Shown piece after piece: positions 5,294 through 12,929 of a stretch of DNA of 64,000 nt. Below the pieces are notes generated by a model. The model was not told the origin of the DNA. It worked only from the letters and a program-made list of their open reading frames with translations, and searched no databases. How positions within the stretch are numbered: the first letter of the stretch is position 1; every line of letters starts with the position of its first letter. The DNA is from JACVRX01 sp963819885 (GTDB lineage Bacteria > Actinomycetota > Actinomycetes > Jiangellales > Jiangellaceae): assembly GCA_963819885.1 (NCBI GenBank), contig CAWFXV010000022.1:210854-274853 (forward strand), read 5' to 3'. Both the position numbers and the translations under genes were made by a program.

Positions 5294-7762
5294 TCATGCT
5301 GTTGATGACGGAGCCAGCCGAGCCGCAAGGAGGGCACGGACTGCGGTCGCCGAAGGCAGCTCCAGGGCCTTCCGAGCCAGCACCCGGCAGGTACCAACGT
5401 CGAGATCGCGAACCGCCTGCTTGACCAGCGGCACGGCATAGGGCGTCACGCTCAGCTCGTCGACCCCGAGGCCCAGGAGGACGGGCAACGCCGCCTGATC
5501 GGACGCGACCTCCCCGCACACAGCCACCGGAACCAGGCCAGCTGCCGCCTCGCACACCTGGTGGACAAGTCGCAGCACCGCGGGGTCGAGCGGATCGGCA
5601 TCGCCAGCCACGCTCTCATTGCCTCGATCGGCTGCCAGCGTGTACTGGGTCAGGTCGTTGGTGCCGACGCTGACGAAGTCGACGTGCGGGATGAATGCCG
5701 ACGTCTTGAGCGCCGCAGCTGGAACCTCGATCATGATGCCGATCTCGAGTCCCGCGGGGACAGCCATGCCGACCAGCGCCGCAGCTTCTGCGAGCAGAGC
5801 TCGGGCTGCCCTGACCTCGGCCACATGCGTCACCATCGGGAACATCACACCGACCGGACGGTCAACGGCGACCCGGCAGATCGCCGCCAGCTGGTCGCGG
5901 AGCAGGCTGGGCCGGGCCAGCGCCAGGCGGATCCCGCGCAGGCCAAGAAATGGGTTGGCCTCGGGCGCCAGGTCGAGGTAGCCAACTGGTTTGTCGGCGC
6001 CGATGTCGAAGGTCCGGAACACAACCGGTCGACCATCGAGCCGGTCCGCCACGGCACGGTAGGCGGCCTCCTGCTCGTCGACCGTCGGTGCCGATTCGCG
6101 ATCGAGGAACAGAAACTCGGTGCGGACGAGGCCGGACAGGTCGGCGCCGAATCGCGCGGCGGCCGCGGCGTCGGTGGGGTCACCGACGTTCGCGCCGACC
6201 GGGATGGTCGTCCCGTCGCGGGTCACGGCCGGCTCAGCCGAGTCACGGATCGCGTCGTCGACTCGGCGTTCGCGTTCCGCTGCCCGTGCCTTGATCGCGA
6301 CCAGGGTGTCGGGATCCGGATCGACGACGATCTCGCCGGTTTCCCCGTCCAACGCGATGGTCGTTCCGTCCGCGACCTCCAGGATCCCAGGGCCGGCGCA
6401 GACGACCGCTGGGATGCCGCGGGTTCTGGCCAGGATTGCGGCGTGGCCGGTCGAACTGCCGAACGCGAGGACCAGCCCGGTGACCCTCTCCCGATCCAGC
6501 GCGGCGGCCTCGGCTGGGGTCAGATCGGTGACGACGAGCACCCCGTCGCGCAGTGCGAAGGTGGTCGGCCGACCCGACATCGCCCGAAGGACCTGGTCAC
6601 GCAGCGCGCGGACATCGGCGGCCCGAGCCCGCAGGTAGTCGTCCGGCAGGCCGTCGAGCCCCGACCCGGTCGCGTCGAGCACGTCAGACCAGGCCCGCGG
6701 CGCGGTGCTCCCCCCGTCGATGCGTTCGCGGACATCCTCGAGAAGCTCCGTGTCGTCCAGCAGCATGAGGTGTGCGTCGAACACCTCGGCCTCCGGCTCG
6801 CCCAGCTCGCGAGCCGTGCGTGCTCGGGTACGGACGGTTTCACGGCGGACAGCGGCGACGGCTCCGCGGATGCGCCGCCACTCGGCGACCGGATCGACAG
6901 CGTGAGCGGACCCGGTCGTTCGGTCGATGAGCACCTCCGGCCGGACCAGGGTCCACGCCGGTCCGACGGCGATTCCGGGTGACGCGGGAAGCGGGCCGCG
7001 CTGGGCGGTGGCCGACGGGACGGCAGCCGGCGGGCCGACGCGGGTCTCATCGAAATGCCGAGCCGCCAACGCGGCGACATGGTCGACGGCCGTCCTGGCC
7101 TGGTTGCCGGTCGCTGTCACCTCGAGTCGATGCCCGGCCAGTGCGCCCAGGACGGCGACTCGGCTCAAGCTGGATGCAGGAACCGGGTCGGAGTCGGTGG
7201 TCACGTTCCGGAGCCAGACCCGCGCGTCCAGGGTGCGCACCTCGGCGACCAGCTTGGCAGCCGGGCGGACGTGCAGCCCGTGTTCGTTAGCCACGACGAA
7301 TACCGCGCGCGCCGTAGGTTCCCCTGTCGTCGCCGGCGCCGGCGTGTCGGCGCCAGGGAGGACCAGATGGGCCTGTTTGCCGGCGAGCGCCGCAGTGGCC
7401 TCGGTCTCCACTTCGTCGATCGAGGCGCCAGCCGCCGCGGCGACGGTCGCGACGACGAGTCCTTCGACCAACGGCGCCGAACACAGCCGCACCCGACCTG
7501 CCACAGCGGGGTCGAGCAGGTCCAGCGCCATTTCCGCGGACAGAACAGCACTGCCCAGGTCCATCAGCACCAGGACGCCATCGGGTCCGTCGACTTCCTC
7601 GATTGCCTCCTTGACCCGAACGGCGTCGGTGCCGAACGTGGCCTCGTCGAGGCCGGCCGCGACCGCTACCCGGACGGCCCGGCCGTGCAGCATCTCCGCC
7701 GCCAAGGCGACGGCGGCGCGCGCCAGTGCCCGGCTGTGGGAGACGACGACGATTCCGACCAT
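5294..7762 (-). CDS. dhaM: DhaM-HPr-Enzyme I fusion protein of the dihydroxyacetone PTS
   Basis: The 822-residue protein has three domains. DhaM (EIIA-Man fold) is residues 1-130, with phospho-acceptor His9 in VVVSHS. HPr is about 152-238, with His164 in HGLHVRPAAK; the Ser of the regulatory site is in SSLSRV. Enzyme I starts near 257 (ASPGIAVGPAW), with active His440 in GSSTGHAAILARTRG, the substrate-binding TNDLTQYTLAADRG, and catalytic Cys in VAVCGEV. It passes phosphate from PEP through EI and HPr to DhaM, which rephosphorylates ADP on DhaL, so one polypeptide can supply the whole relay. Stop and start are two bases from dhaL. A strong hairpin follows the stop. Confidence 0.93.
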   Translation of the reverse strand: MVGIVVVSHSRALARAAVALAAEMLHGRAVRVAVAAGLDEATFGTDAVRVKEAIEEVDGPDGVLVLMDLGSAVLSAEMALDLLDPAVAGRVRLCSAPLVEGLVVATVAAAAGASIDEVETEATAALAGKQAHLVLPGADTPAPATTGEPTARAVFVVANEHGLHVRPAAKLVAEVRTLDARVWLRNVTTDSDPVPASSLSRVAVLGALAGHRLEVTATGNQARTAVDHVAALAARHFDETRVGPPAAVPSATAQRGPLPASPGIAVGPAWTLVRPEVLIDRTTGSAHAVDPVAEWRRIRGAVAAVRRETVRTRARTARELGEPEAEVFDAHLMLLDDTELLEDVRERIDGGSTAPRAWSDVLDATGSGLDGLPDDYLRARAADVRALRDQVLRAMSGRPTTFALRDGVLVVTDLTPAEAAALDRERVTGLVLAFGSSTGHAAILARTRGIPAVVCAGPGILEVADGTTIALDGETGEIVVDPDPDTLVAIKARAAERERRVDDAIRDSAEPAVTRDGTTIPVGANVGDPTDAAAAARFGADLSGLVRTEFLFLDRESAPTVDEQEAAYRAVADRLDGRPVVFRTFDIGADKPVGYLDLAPEANPFLGLRGIRLALARPSLLRDQLAAICRVAVDRPVGVMFPMVTHVAEVRAARALLAEAAALVGMAVPAGLEIGIMIEVPAAALKTSAFIPHVDFVSVGTNDLTQYTLAADRGNESVAGDADPLDPAVLRLVHQVCEAAAGLVPVAVCGEVASDQAALPVLLGLGVDELSVTPYAVPLVKQAVRDLDVGTCRVLARKALELPSATAVRALLAARLAPSSTA

Positions 7763-7764
7763 GA

Positions 7765-8403
7765 CTATCCGAGGGCGCTGTGAGCCGCGCGCAGCAGTAG
7801 CGCGATGCTGGTGGCGCCAGGGTCCTGGTGACCGACGCTGCGTTCCCCGAGGTAAGAGGCCCGGCCCTTGCGGGCGAGCATCGGTGTCGTCGCGTCGCGT
7901 CCGGCTTCGGCGGCGGCGACGGCGGTGGCCAGCGCCGACGACAGGTCGGAGCCGACGGCGAGGGCCTCGTCCAGGGCGTCGACGGCCGGTGCCAGAGCGT
8001 CGTACATGGTCTTGTCGCCCGCCTCGGCCTTTCCGCGCGCGACGACCCCGTCCAGGCCGGCCCGCAGGGCCGCGGCGAACACCTTGGGCTCGAGTTCGGC
8101 AGCGTCGCCGGAGGCGGCTGACAGGCGGATGAAGAACGTGCCGAACAGCGGGCCACTCGCGCCGCCGACCGTACTGACCAATGTCATTCCCGCCTGCTTG
8201 AACAGCGCGGCGGCGCTGGCCTGCGGCTCGCCACCGTCCAGCGCCGTGAGCACCGCCGTCATCCCTCGGTCCATGTTGGTCCCGTGGTCGGCATCGCCGA
8301 TCGCGGCGTCCAGCCGGGTCAGCTCCTCCTTGTTCGCAGCGATCAAGGCAGCGAACTCGCGGACCCAAGCGTGCAAACCGTCGAGGGTGACGGCATCGGC
8401 CAT
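7765..8403 (-). CDS. dhaL: Dihydroxyacetone kinase subunit DhaL (ADP-binding)
   Basis: The protein has 212 residues. The nucleotide/metal site AIGDADHGTNMDRG is at residues 34-47, with Asp37, Asp39 and His40 expected to coordinate Mg2+. TLVSTVGGASGPLFGTFF follows, as in other DhaL proteins. In PTS-dependent kinases DhaL holds a permanently bound ADP, is phosphorylated by DhaM, and passes the phosphate to dihydroxyacetone held by DhaK. The ATG at 8403 has GGGGAG upstream and lies two bases after the dhaK stop; a GTG at 8418 would overlap dhaK. Length is normal for the family. Confidence 0.93.
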   Translation of the reverse strand: MADAVTLDGLHAWVREFAALIAANKEELTRLDAAIGDADHGTNMDRGMTAVLTALDGGEPQASAAALFKQAGMTLVSTVGGASGPLFGTFFIRLSAASGDAAELEPKVFAAALRAGLDGVVARGKAEAGDKTMYDALAPAVDALDEALAVGSDLSSALATAVAAAEAGRDATTPMLARKGRASYLGERSVGHQDPGATSIALLLRAAHSALG

Positions 8404-8405
8404 GG

Positions 8406-9407
8406 TCAGACTCCCCACCGCAGCGCTGGTGTGTTGACCGGACCATCCCAGAGCGCCAGCAGGTCGTCGGTGACCTTGAGTAGCGTGACCGAACAGCCGG
8501 CCATCTCCAGCGAGGTGATGTACGGACCGACGAGCGAGCGGGCGATCTCGATGCCGTGGCCGGCCAGGATGCGTGCGACCTCGTTGTACATCAGGTAGAG
8601 CTCGATCAGCGGCGTCCCGCCCATGCCGTTGACGAAGGCGATCACCGCGTCGCCACCGCCGAAGGGCAGGTCGGACACGATCGGTTCGACCAGCATCTCG
8701 GCGATTTCACCGGCGGTCGCGATTGGGACACGTCGGCGGCCCGGTTCTCCGTGGATGCCGATGCCGATCTCGATCTCGTCCTCACCGAGCTCGAACGTCG
8801 GCTTGCCCACGGCCGGGACTGTGCAGGAGGTCAGTGCCATGCCCATGCTGCGCCCGTTGGCGTTGACGAGCTTGGCGACATCGGCCACTTCCGAGAGCGG
8901 GCGGCCCTGCTCAGCGGCGGCACCGGCGATCTTCTCCAGGAGCACGGTGACGCCCACGCCGCGCCGGCCGGCCGTATAGAGGCTGTCCTGGACCGCGACG
9001 TCGTCATCAGAAACGACGGACGTAACCTCGACACCGGTCTCTGCAGCAGCGAGCTCGGCGGCCATCTCGAAGTTCATGACGTCGCCGGTGTAGTTCTTCA
9101 CGACGTGCAGGACGCCGGCGCCGCCGTCGACGCGCTTGGTCGCCTCGAGCATCTGGTCGGGTACCGGCGAGGTGAAGACTTCACCGGCGCAGGCAGCGTC
9201 CAGCATTCCGTGGCCGACGAACCCGCCGTGCAGTGGCTCGTGGCCCGACCCGCCGCCAGAGATCAGAGCGACCTTTCCCGCCACCGGAGCGTCGGCGCGG
9301 TAGACGATCTTGTTGGGGTGATCGACGCGGAGGTCTGGGTGTGCGGCCTCGATCCCGAGCAGTGCTTCGGCCACCACGTCGGCCGGGTCGTTGATGAGCT
9401 TCTTCAT
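8406..9407 (-). CDS. dhaK: Dihydroxyacetone kinase subunit DhaK (substrate-binding)
   Basis: The protein has 333 residues. The glycine-rich ISGGGSGHEP carries His56, which contacts the substrate, and His219 in GIGIHGEPG is the residue that covalently binds dihydroxyacetone as a hemiaminal. VNANGRSMGMAL and FVNGMGGTPLIELYL are conserved blocks. With DhaL and DhaM it makes dihydroxyacetone phosphate for glycolysis. The ATG at 9407 has GGAGG seven bases upstream. It is second in the glpF-dhaK-dhaL-dhaM operon, 26 bases after glpF. No glycerol dehydrogenase, which would make dihydroxyacetone from glycerol, is in the window. Confidence 0.94.
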   Translation of the reverse strand: MKKLINDPADVVAEALLGIEAAHPDLRVDHPNKIVYRADAPVAGKVALISGGGSGHEPLHGGFVGHGMLDAACAGEVFTSPVPDQMLEATKRVDGGAGVLHVVKNYTGDVMNFEMAAELAAAETGVEVTSVVSDDDVAVQDSLYTAGRRGVGVTVLLEKIAGAAAEQGRPLSEVADVAKLVNANGRSMGMALTSCTVPAVGKPTFELGEDEIEIGIGIHGEPGRRRVPIATAGEIAEMLVEPIVSDLPFGGGDAVIAFVNGMGGTPLIELYLMYNEVARILAGHGIEIARSLVGPYITSLEMAGCSVTLLKVTDDLLALWDGPVNTPALRWGV

Positions 9408-9433
9408 GGCGATGCCTCCGTATGGTGTCGACG

Positions 9434-10198
9434 CTAGACCGACGTGGATGTCTTGGACACGGGAGCAGGCGCCGATGCTGGTTCGGGCAGCTCGCGGGTT
9501 CTGGTGATGGCGACGTAGATCAGTGCCGCCGCAACTCCGGCAGATATCTCGGCCAGCAGGTAGACCGGCGCCTGGCTCCAGGCCACCTCGCCACCCCACA
9601 GCTGCTGGACGATCATCGGGCCGAGCGTTCGGGCCGGGTTGATGGACGCTCCGGTGGCCGGGGCGACCGGGATGATCGCCGCGAAGACGACCAGGCCGAT
9701 GGCGATACCGGCGAATCCCGGAGCAGCTGCCTTGTGGATCACGCCGAAGATCGTGAAGACCAGGATGAACGTGCCGACGAACTCGGCGACGAACGCCTGG
9801 CCGGCGCCCACGCCGGGACCGTAGGCGGCCACGCCAAGGCCAACCTCGCTGGCCTGGTCGCCGAGGACACCGATGATCGCGAACGAGCCGATGATCGCGC
9901 CGACGACCTGCGCTCCGATGTAGGAGGGAACTTGTTGCCACGGGAACTTGCCCGTGGCGGCCAGGCCGAGGGTCACGGCGGGGTTGATGTGGTTGCCCGA
10001 CACGTGCCCGAGCGCGTAGACCGTCGCCACGACCACTGTCGCGAAGGCGAACGAGATCACCCCCAGGTCGGCCATCGTGAACGGGCTGTCGCCGTTGACG
10101 ATCAGCGTCGCGGGTACCGAGCCGACGCCGACGAACACGAGGAAGGCGGTACCCAGCACCTCCGCCGCAAGCTTTTGTGGGGACCGTAGACCTTCCAT
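9434..10198 (-). CDS. glpF: MIP-family channel (glycerol/dihydroxyacetone facilitator)
   Basis: The 254-residue protein has six hydrophobic spans and both pore half-helices: GNHINPAVT (NPA at 72-74) and GASINPART (NPA at 187-189). The second motif is followed by Thr, not the Asp typical of Escherichia coli GlpF, so sequence alone does not separate glycerol facilitators from aquaporins. Its place at the head of the dihydroxyacetone kinase operon argues for glycerol or dihydroxyacetone uptake. The ATG at 10198 has AGGAGG at the right distance; ATG 10216 upstream is less well placed. Confidence 0.88.
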   Translation of the reverse strand: MEGLRSPQKLAAEVLGTAFLVFVGVGSVPATLIVNGDSPFTMADLGVISFAFATVVVATVYALGHVSGNHINPAVTLGLAATGKFPWQQVPSYIGAQVVGAIIGSFAIIGVLGDQASEVGLGVAAYGPGVGAGQAFVAEFVGTFILVFTIFGVIHKAAAPGFAGIAIGLVVFAAIIPVAPATGASINPARTLGPMIVQQLWGGEVAWSQAPVYLLAEISAGVAAALIYVAITRTRELPEPASAPAPVSKTSTSV

Positions 10199-10315
10199 CC
10201 GAGCCTCCTGGGCCATAGCCGAACAACATTCGGCAATGTCGAATAGTGCTTGGAGATTACGACTATGTTTCACTTGGCGCAAGAGGTGAGAGATGTTCAG
10301 TGTGCGAGGTAGCCG
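10199..10315. promoter_or_regulatory. Divergent glpF/IclR promoter region with palindromic operator candidate
   Basis: This 117-base gap separates the minus-strand glpF operon from the plus-strand IclR gene. ATTCG (10228-10232) and CGAAT (10240-10244) form a short inverted repeat around GCAATGT, about the size of an IclR half-site pair. The divergent arrangement suggests that the regulator acts here and on its own gene. The exact -10 and -35 boxes are not clear. Confidence 0.45.
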
Positions 10316-11071
10316 GTGATCCAGTCGGTGGATCGAGCCATCCGGATGTTGTCTGCGCTACAGGGTGCCCGGCAGCTGAGCCTGTCCGAACTGGCCGGTC
10401 GGCTGGAGCTACCACCGTCGACGGTCCACGGCATCGTTCGTACGCTTGTCGCCCACGGGATGGTGGTGCAGGACCGTTCCGGGCGTTATCAGCTCGGCCC
10501 GGCGGTGCTGCGGCTGGGCAACGTCTACCTCGACACACTCGAGCTCAGGTCGCGGGCCATGACCTGGGCCGAGGAACTGGCTCGCCGCACCGGATTCGCG
10601 GTCCGGACCGGTGTGCTGCTGGCCGAAGACGTCGTGATCATCCACCACGAGCCGCGTCCGGACGGGAGCCGGCAGATGCCCGAGGTCGGCATCGTGATCC
10701 CGGCCCACGCGAGCGCCCTCGGTAAGGCACTGTTGGCGTTCTCGCCGGCGGACGAAGAACGACTCCTCAACTCCGCGCCACGCAGCATGACCGGAGAGAC
10801 CCTGACCGATACAGCGGTCTTGAAGGACGAGCTCGAAGTCGTGCGGACCAGCGGGATGGCCGCTGAGCGCGACGAGGCGGTGTTGGGCGAGAGCAGCATC
10901 GCTGCAACGGTCTTCGACGCGAGCGGCCTACCCGTCGGAGCCATCGGCGTCGTGGTTCCGACCAATGAGTGGCCGGTGGGCGACGCGGTCACCGAGGCCG
11001 TTCGCTCAGCTGCACGGACGATCTCGCGGGAACTCGGCGCTGCTCAGTGGCCGGCAGGGCCACCCGATTGA
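10316..11071 (+). CDS. IclR family transcriptional regulator of the glycerol/DHA operon
   Basis: The 251-residue protein has a winged helix at residues 1-65 (SVDRAIRMLSAL, then LSLSELAGRLELPPSTVHGI as recognition region) and an IclR effector domain with PAHASALGKALLA and ERDEAVLGESSIAATVFD. IclR proteins bind as dimers and sense small metabolites. The closest functional analogy is GylR, the glycerol repressor of Streptomyces. The GTG at 10316 is preceded by GAGG. Divergent orientation to glpF-dhaKLM strongly suggests it controls that operon, with glycerol, glycerol phosphate or dihydroxyacetone as likely effector (inference). Its end overlaps the convergent gene by 28 bases. Confidence 0.88.
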   Translation: MIQSVDRAIRMLSALQGARQLSLSELAGRLELPPSTVHGIVRTLVAHGMVVQDRSGRYQLGPAVLRLGNVYLDTLELRSRAMTWAEELARRTGFAVRTGVLLAEDVVIIHHEPRPDGSRQMPEVGIVIPAHASALGKALLAFSPADEERLLNSAPRSMTGETLTDTAVLKDELEVVRTSGMAAERDEAVLGESSIAATVFDASGLPVGAIGVVVPTNEWPVGDAVTEAVRSAARTISRELGAAQWPAGPPD

Positions 11072-12144
11072 CGGCTCGGCCGGACTTCATCAGTCCCGAT
11101 CGACCATGATGCCTCGTGCTCGAGGAACCGGCCGAGGTCGGCCACCTCGGCATCCAGCTCGCTGGCGACCGCACCGGTCACGGAGCCTTCCGCGAACGGC
11201 GTGACCGTCACCTTGAGCCGGCCGGTGCGCACTTCCGAGCGCCAGGTAGCCACGACCTGGCCCTCGTGAATCACGGTCGGCAGGACATAACCTCCACCGG
11301 TCCACACCGTGCGTCTGTGTTCGGGGGGAACCGCGTGGTCACGACTGGAGTATCCGATCAGGTACGGATCGAAGTGCGGGAGCAGACGCACCGCTGTCTC
11401 CACCGCGCGACGACTCGGAGTCACACCACGTTCCTCCGCAAGCTGCCAGGCCTGCTGAGCCTCCGCAGCCGGCAAACCCGACCACGCCGCCAGGTCTTGC
11501 GGCTGGGCCGGGCCGTAGGCCAGGCGATAGCGCTGGGCCAACATCGTCAGGGCATCGTCGCGGTCGACGACCGACGGAGAGGACGGTTCGCTGCGAACCC
11601 AGGTCTGCTCCCGCCCTTGATCGGGCCCGCAGACGAGCAGCCCATGCAGGGCTGCATACCGGACCAGGTGGATGCCGCGCTGGCCGGCCGGATCGATGCC
11701 GTGCGCGACCAGATCGGCGAACAGCTCCGCGCGGGTAGCCGGCCCCTGCTCGAGCCGTTGTCCCAGCACATCGAGAGCTCGGTCGAGCGTGGCGGAGTTC
11801 AAAACCAGTTCGGCATACCTGCGTTGGCTCGTCCTCAGCACGATCGGGGCCAGGATGCCCAGCAGCCAATCCAGATCCGCCGCGGCTGCGACGTGGAGCG
11901 TTCCACGCATGAGCCACGTCCGCACCAGTGGCCCACTCGGTGCGGCAGCACGCTGCACGTCAGCGGCACGGACACCGACAGTCCTGACCCGGATCGCGAG
12001 AGCTGCGGCCGACGGGATCTGAGCCTGGACGCCGATCAGATGGCTGACGATCTCAACCGGCGCTGCCGCTGCCTGGCCGGGAGTGAGCCGTTGTGCCCAC
12101 AGGCGGCCCGCACGTAGTCCGGCCTCGGTCAGCACATTGCCCAC
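11044..12144 (-). CDS. Winged-helix DNA-binding domain protein (HTH_42/YcaQ-like)
   Basis: The 366-residue protein begins with LRAGRLWAQRLTPGQ and LIGVQAQIPSAAALAIRVR, then has RTWLMRGTLHVAAAADLDWL, and later GPAQPQDLAAWSGL and LPHFDPYLIGYSSRDHAV. These blocks define the actinobacterial winged-helix DNA-binding domain-containing family. It is related to YcaQ/AlkX DNA glycosylases that unhook crosslinks and excise alkylated bases. The YcaQ-type catalytic QxQ motif is approximated by GVQAQIP near residue 38-44, so glycosylase activity is possible but unproven. The GTG at 12144 is used; GTG 12135 is an alternative. It converges on the IclR gene. Confidence 0.78.
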   Translation of the reverse strand: MGNVLTEAGLRAGRLWAQRLTPGQAAAAPVEIVSHLIGVQAQIPSAAALAIRVRTVGVRAADVQRAAAPSGPLVRTWLMRGTLHVAAAADLDWLLGILAPIVLRTSQRRYAELVLNSATLDRALDVLGQRLEQGPATRAELFADLVAHGIDPAGQRGIHLVRYAALHGLLVCGPDQGREQTWVRSEPSSPSVVDRDDALTMLAQRYRLAYGPAQPQDLAAWSGLPAAEAQQAWQLAEERGVTPSRRAVETAVRLLPHFDPYLIGYSSRDHAVPPEHRRTVWTGGGYVLPTVIHEGQVVATWRSEVRTGRLKVTVTPFAEGSVTGAVASELDAEVADLGRFLEHEASWSIGTDEVRPSRQSGGPAGH

Positions 12145-12174
12145 CCGACCGATACTGCACGGGTCGAGGACAGA

Positions 12175-12208
12175 CGACGGCGAGGGCCGAGCATGGCCCT
12201 CGCCGTCG
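12175..12208 (-). terminator. Strong hairpin terminator after the GlsB-like gene
   Basis: A perfect 14-bp GC-rich stem (12175-12188 with 12195-12208) closes a six-base loop. It lies 20 bases beyond the stop of the 12229-12498 gene on the minus strand and upstream of the next gene. It has no T tract but is the strongest stem in this part of the window. Confidence 0.75.
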
Positions 12209-12228
12209 GTGGTGCGGCACCCGCTGGG

Positions 12229-12498
12229 TTAGACGCGTCGTCGGCTCCCGACGCCGGCGAACAGGCCGATGGCGATGGCCGCGAGGCCGACCTGGAAGAC
12301 GATCTCGATCCAGTCAATGCCCGGCGTCACCGCGAAACCGAACTGCTGGGCCAACCAGGTACCCAGCAGCGCTGCCACGATGCCGATGACGACGGTCAAC
12401 AGGATCCCGATGTTCTGCCGGCCGGGCAGCACGAACCGTGCCAGCGCGCCAATGATCGCGCCGATCACGATCGCCATGATGATGCCCGAGGCTGTCAT
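12229..12498 (-). CDS. GlsB/YeaQ/YmgE family stress-response membrane protein
   Basis: The 89-residue protein has three hydrophobic spans: IIMAIVIGAIIGALARFVLP, then ILLTVVIGIVAALLGTWLA, then a C-terminal VGLAAIAIGLFAGV. The GAIIGALAR and GIVAALLG glycine-rich repeats are typical of the family, also called transglycosylase-associated proteins. Members are induced by general stress; their biochemical role is unknown. The ATG at 12498 has AAGGAGT nine bases upstream. It is a single-gene unit ended by the 12175-12208 hairpin. Confidence 0.9.
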   Translation of the reverse strand: MTASGIIMAIVIGAIIGALARFVLPGRQNIGILLTVVIGIVAALLGTWLAQQFGFAVTPGIDWIEIVFQVGLAAIAIGLFAGVGSRRRV

Positions 12499-12630
12499 GC
12501 TGACTCCTTTGTCCAGGGGGTTGGTGCGGTGATCCTCTTTCCTCCTGGTGCGGTCGGCAAACCCTCCCGAGCATGCCGTTGCCTGCTTGTGACGTACTTG
12601 GCCAGCAGTCGTGGCGGCACTCGAGCGGCG

Positions 12631-12680
12631 CGTCAAGATCCCGTCAAGACGGCGGTGCTCGCCGCTAAGGAGCCGTCAAG
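12631..12680 (+). promoter_or_regulatory. Three CGTCAAG direct repeats upstream of kdp (KdpE site candidate)
   Basis: CGTCAAG occurs at 12631-12637, 12642-12648 and 12674-12680. The first two are 11 bp apart and the third follows 32 bp after the second, about one and three helical turns. Direct repeats with this phasing are what OmpR/PhoB-class regulators such as KdpE bind. The repeats lie 80-130 bp upstream of the first gene of the kdp operon. That KdpE binds here is inference. Confidence 0.5.
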
Positions 12681-12759
12681 GCTGTCCTAGTCGGCCACGT
12701 GAAGGCGTTTGACTTCGACGGGTGGCCCATCCGGGTCATCCGTCCTTCTTGGAGCCTCG

Positions 12760-12843
12760 ATGCCCGACGTGATCTTCGTGGGATTGATCGTGCTGTTCTT
12801 CGCCGCCGTCGTGCTTCTGGTGAAGGGGCTGGAACGGCTGTGA
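12760..12843 (+). CDS. 27-residue single-span membrane peptide preceding kdpF
   Basis: A GGAG site seven bases upstream of ATG 12760 begins MPDVIFVGLIVLFFAAVVLL, followed by a short basic end (VKGLERL). It is one transmembrane helix with a charged C-terminus. The stop overlaps the kdpF GTG (CTGTGA), so the two are coupled. Similar tiny proteins can precede kdpF in actinobacteria, but I know of no assigned function. It may be a second small subunit that stabilises the Kdp complex, as KdpF does. Confidence 0.65.
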   Translation: MPDVIFVGLIVLFFAAVVLLVKGLERL

Positions 12844-12929
12844 ACGCGGAGAACGCGGTCGCACTGGTCGTGGCCATCGCCCTCGTCGGCTACCTGTTTG
12901 CCGCCCTTCTCTTCCCGGAGAAGTTCTGA
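12840..12929 (+). CDS. kdpF: KdpF, small subunit of the potassium-transporting ATPase
   Basis: The 29-residue peptide has one membrane helix (VALVVAIALVGYLFAALLFP) and ends EKF, the usual KdpF pattern. KdpF stabilises the KdpABC complex in the membrane. The GTG at 12840 overlaps the preceding stop, and its own TGA overlaps the kdpA ATG (TGATG). Confidence 0.88.
   Translation: MNAENAVALVVAIALVGYLFAALLFPEKF

Noticed and set aside
5294..8446. A very long minus-strand frame of 1050 codons that appears to be one protein
   Set aside because: The true start of the PTS fusion is the ATG at 7762; the part beyond it lies antisense-in-frame over dhaL, which is clearly coded in another frame.
9407..9433. 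Promoter between glpF and dhaK
   Set aside because: The 26-base gap holds only the dhaK ribosome-binding site; the genes are more simply one operon.
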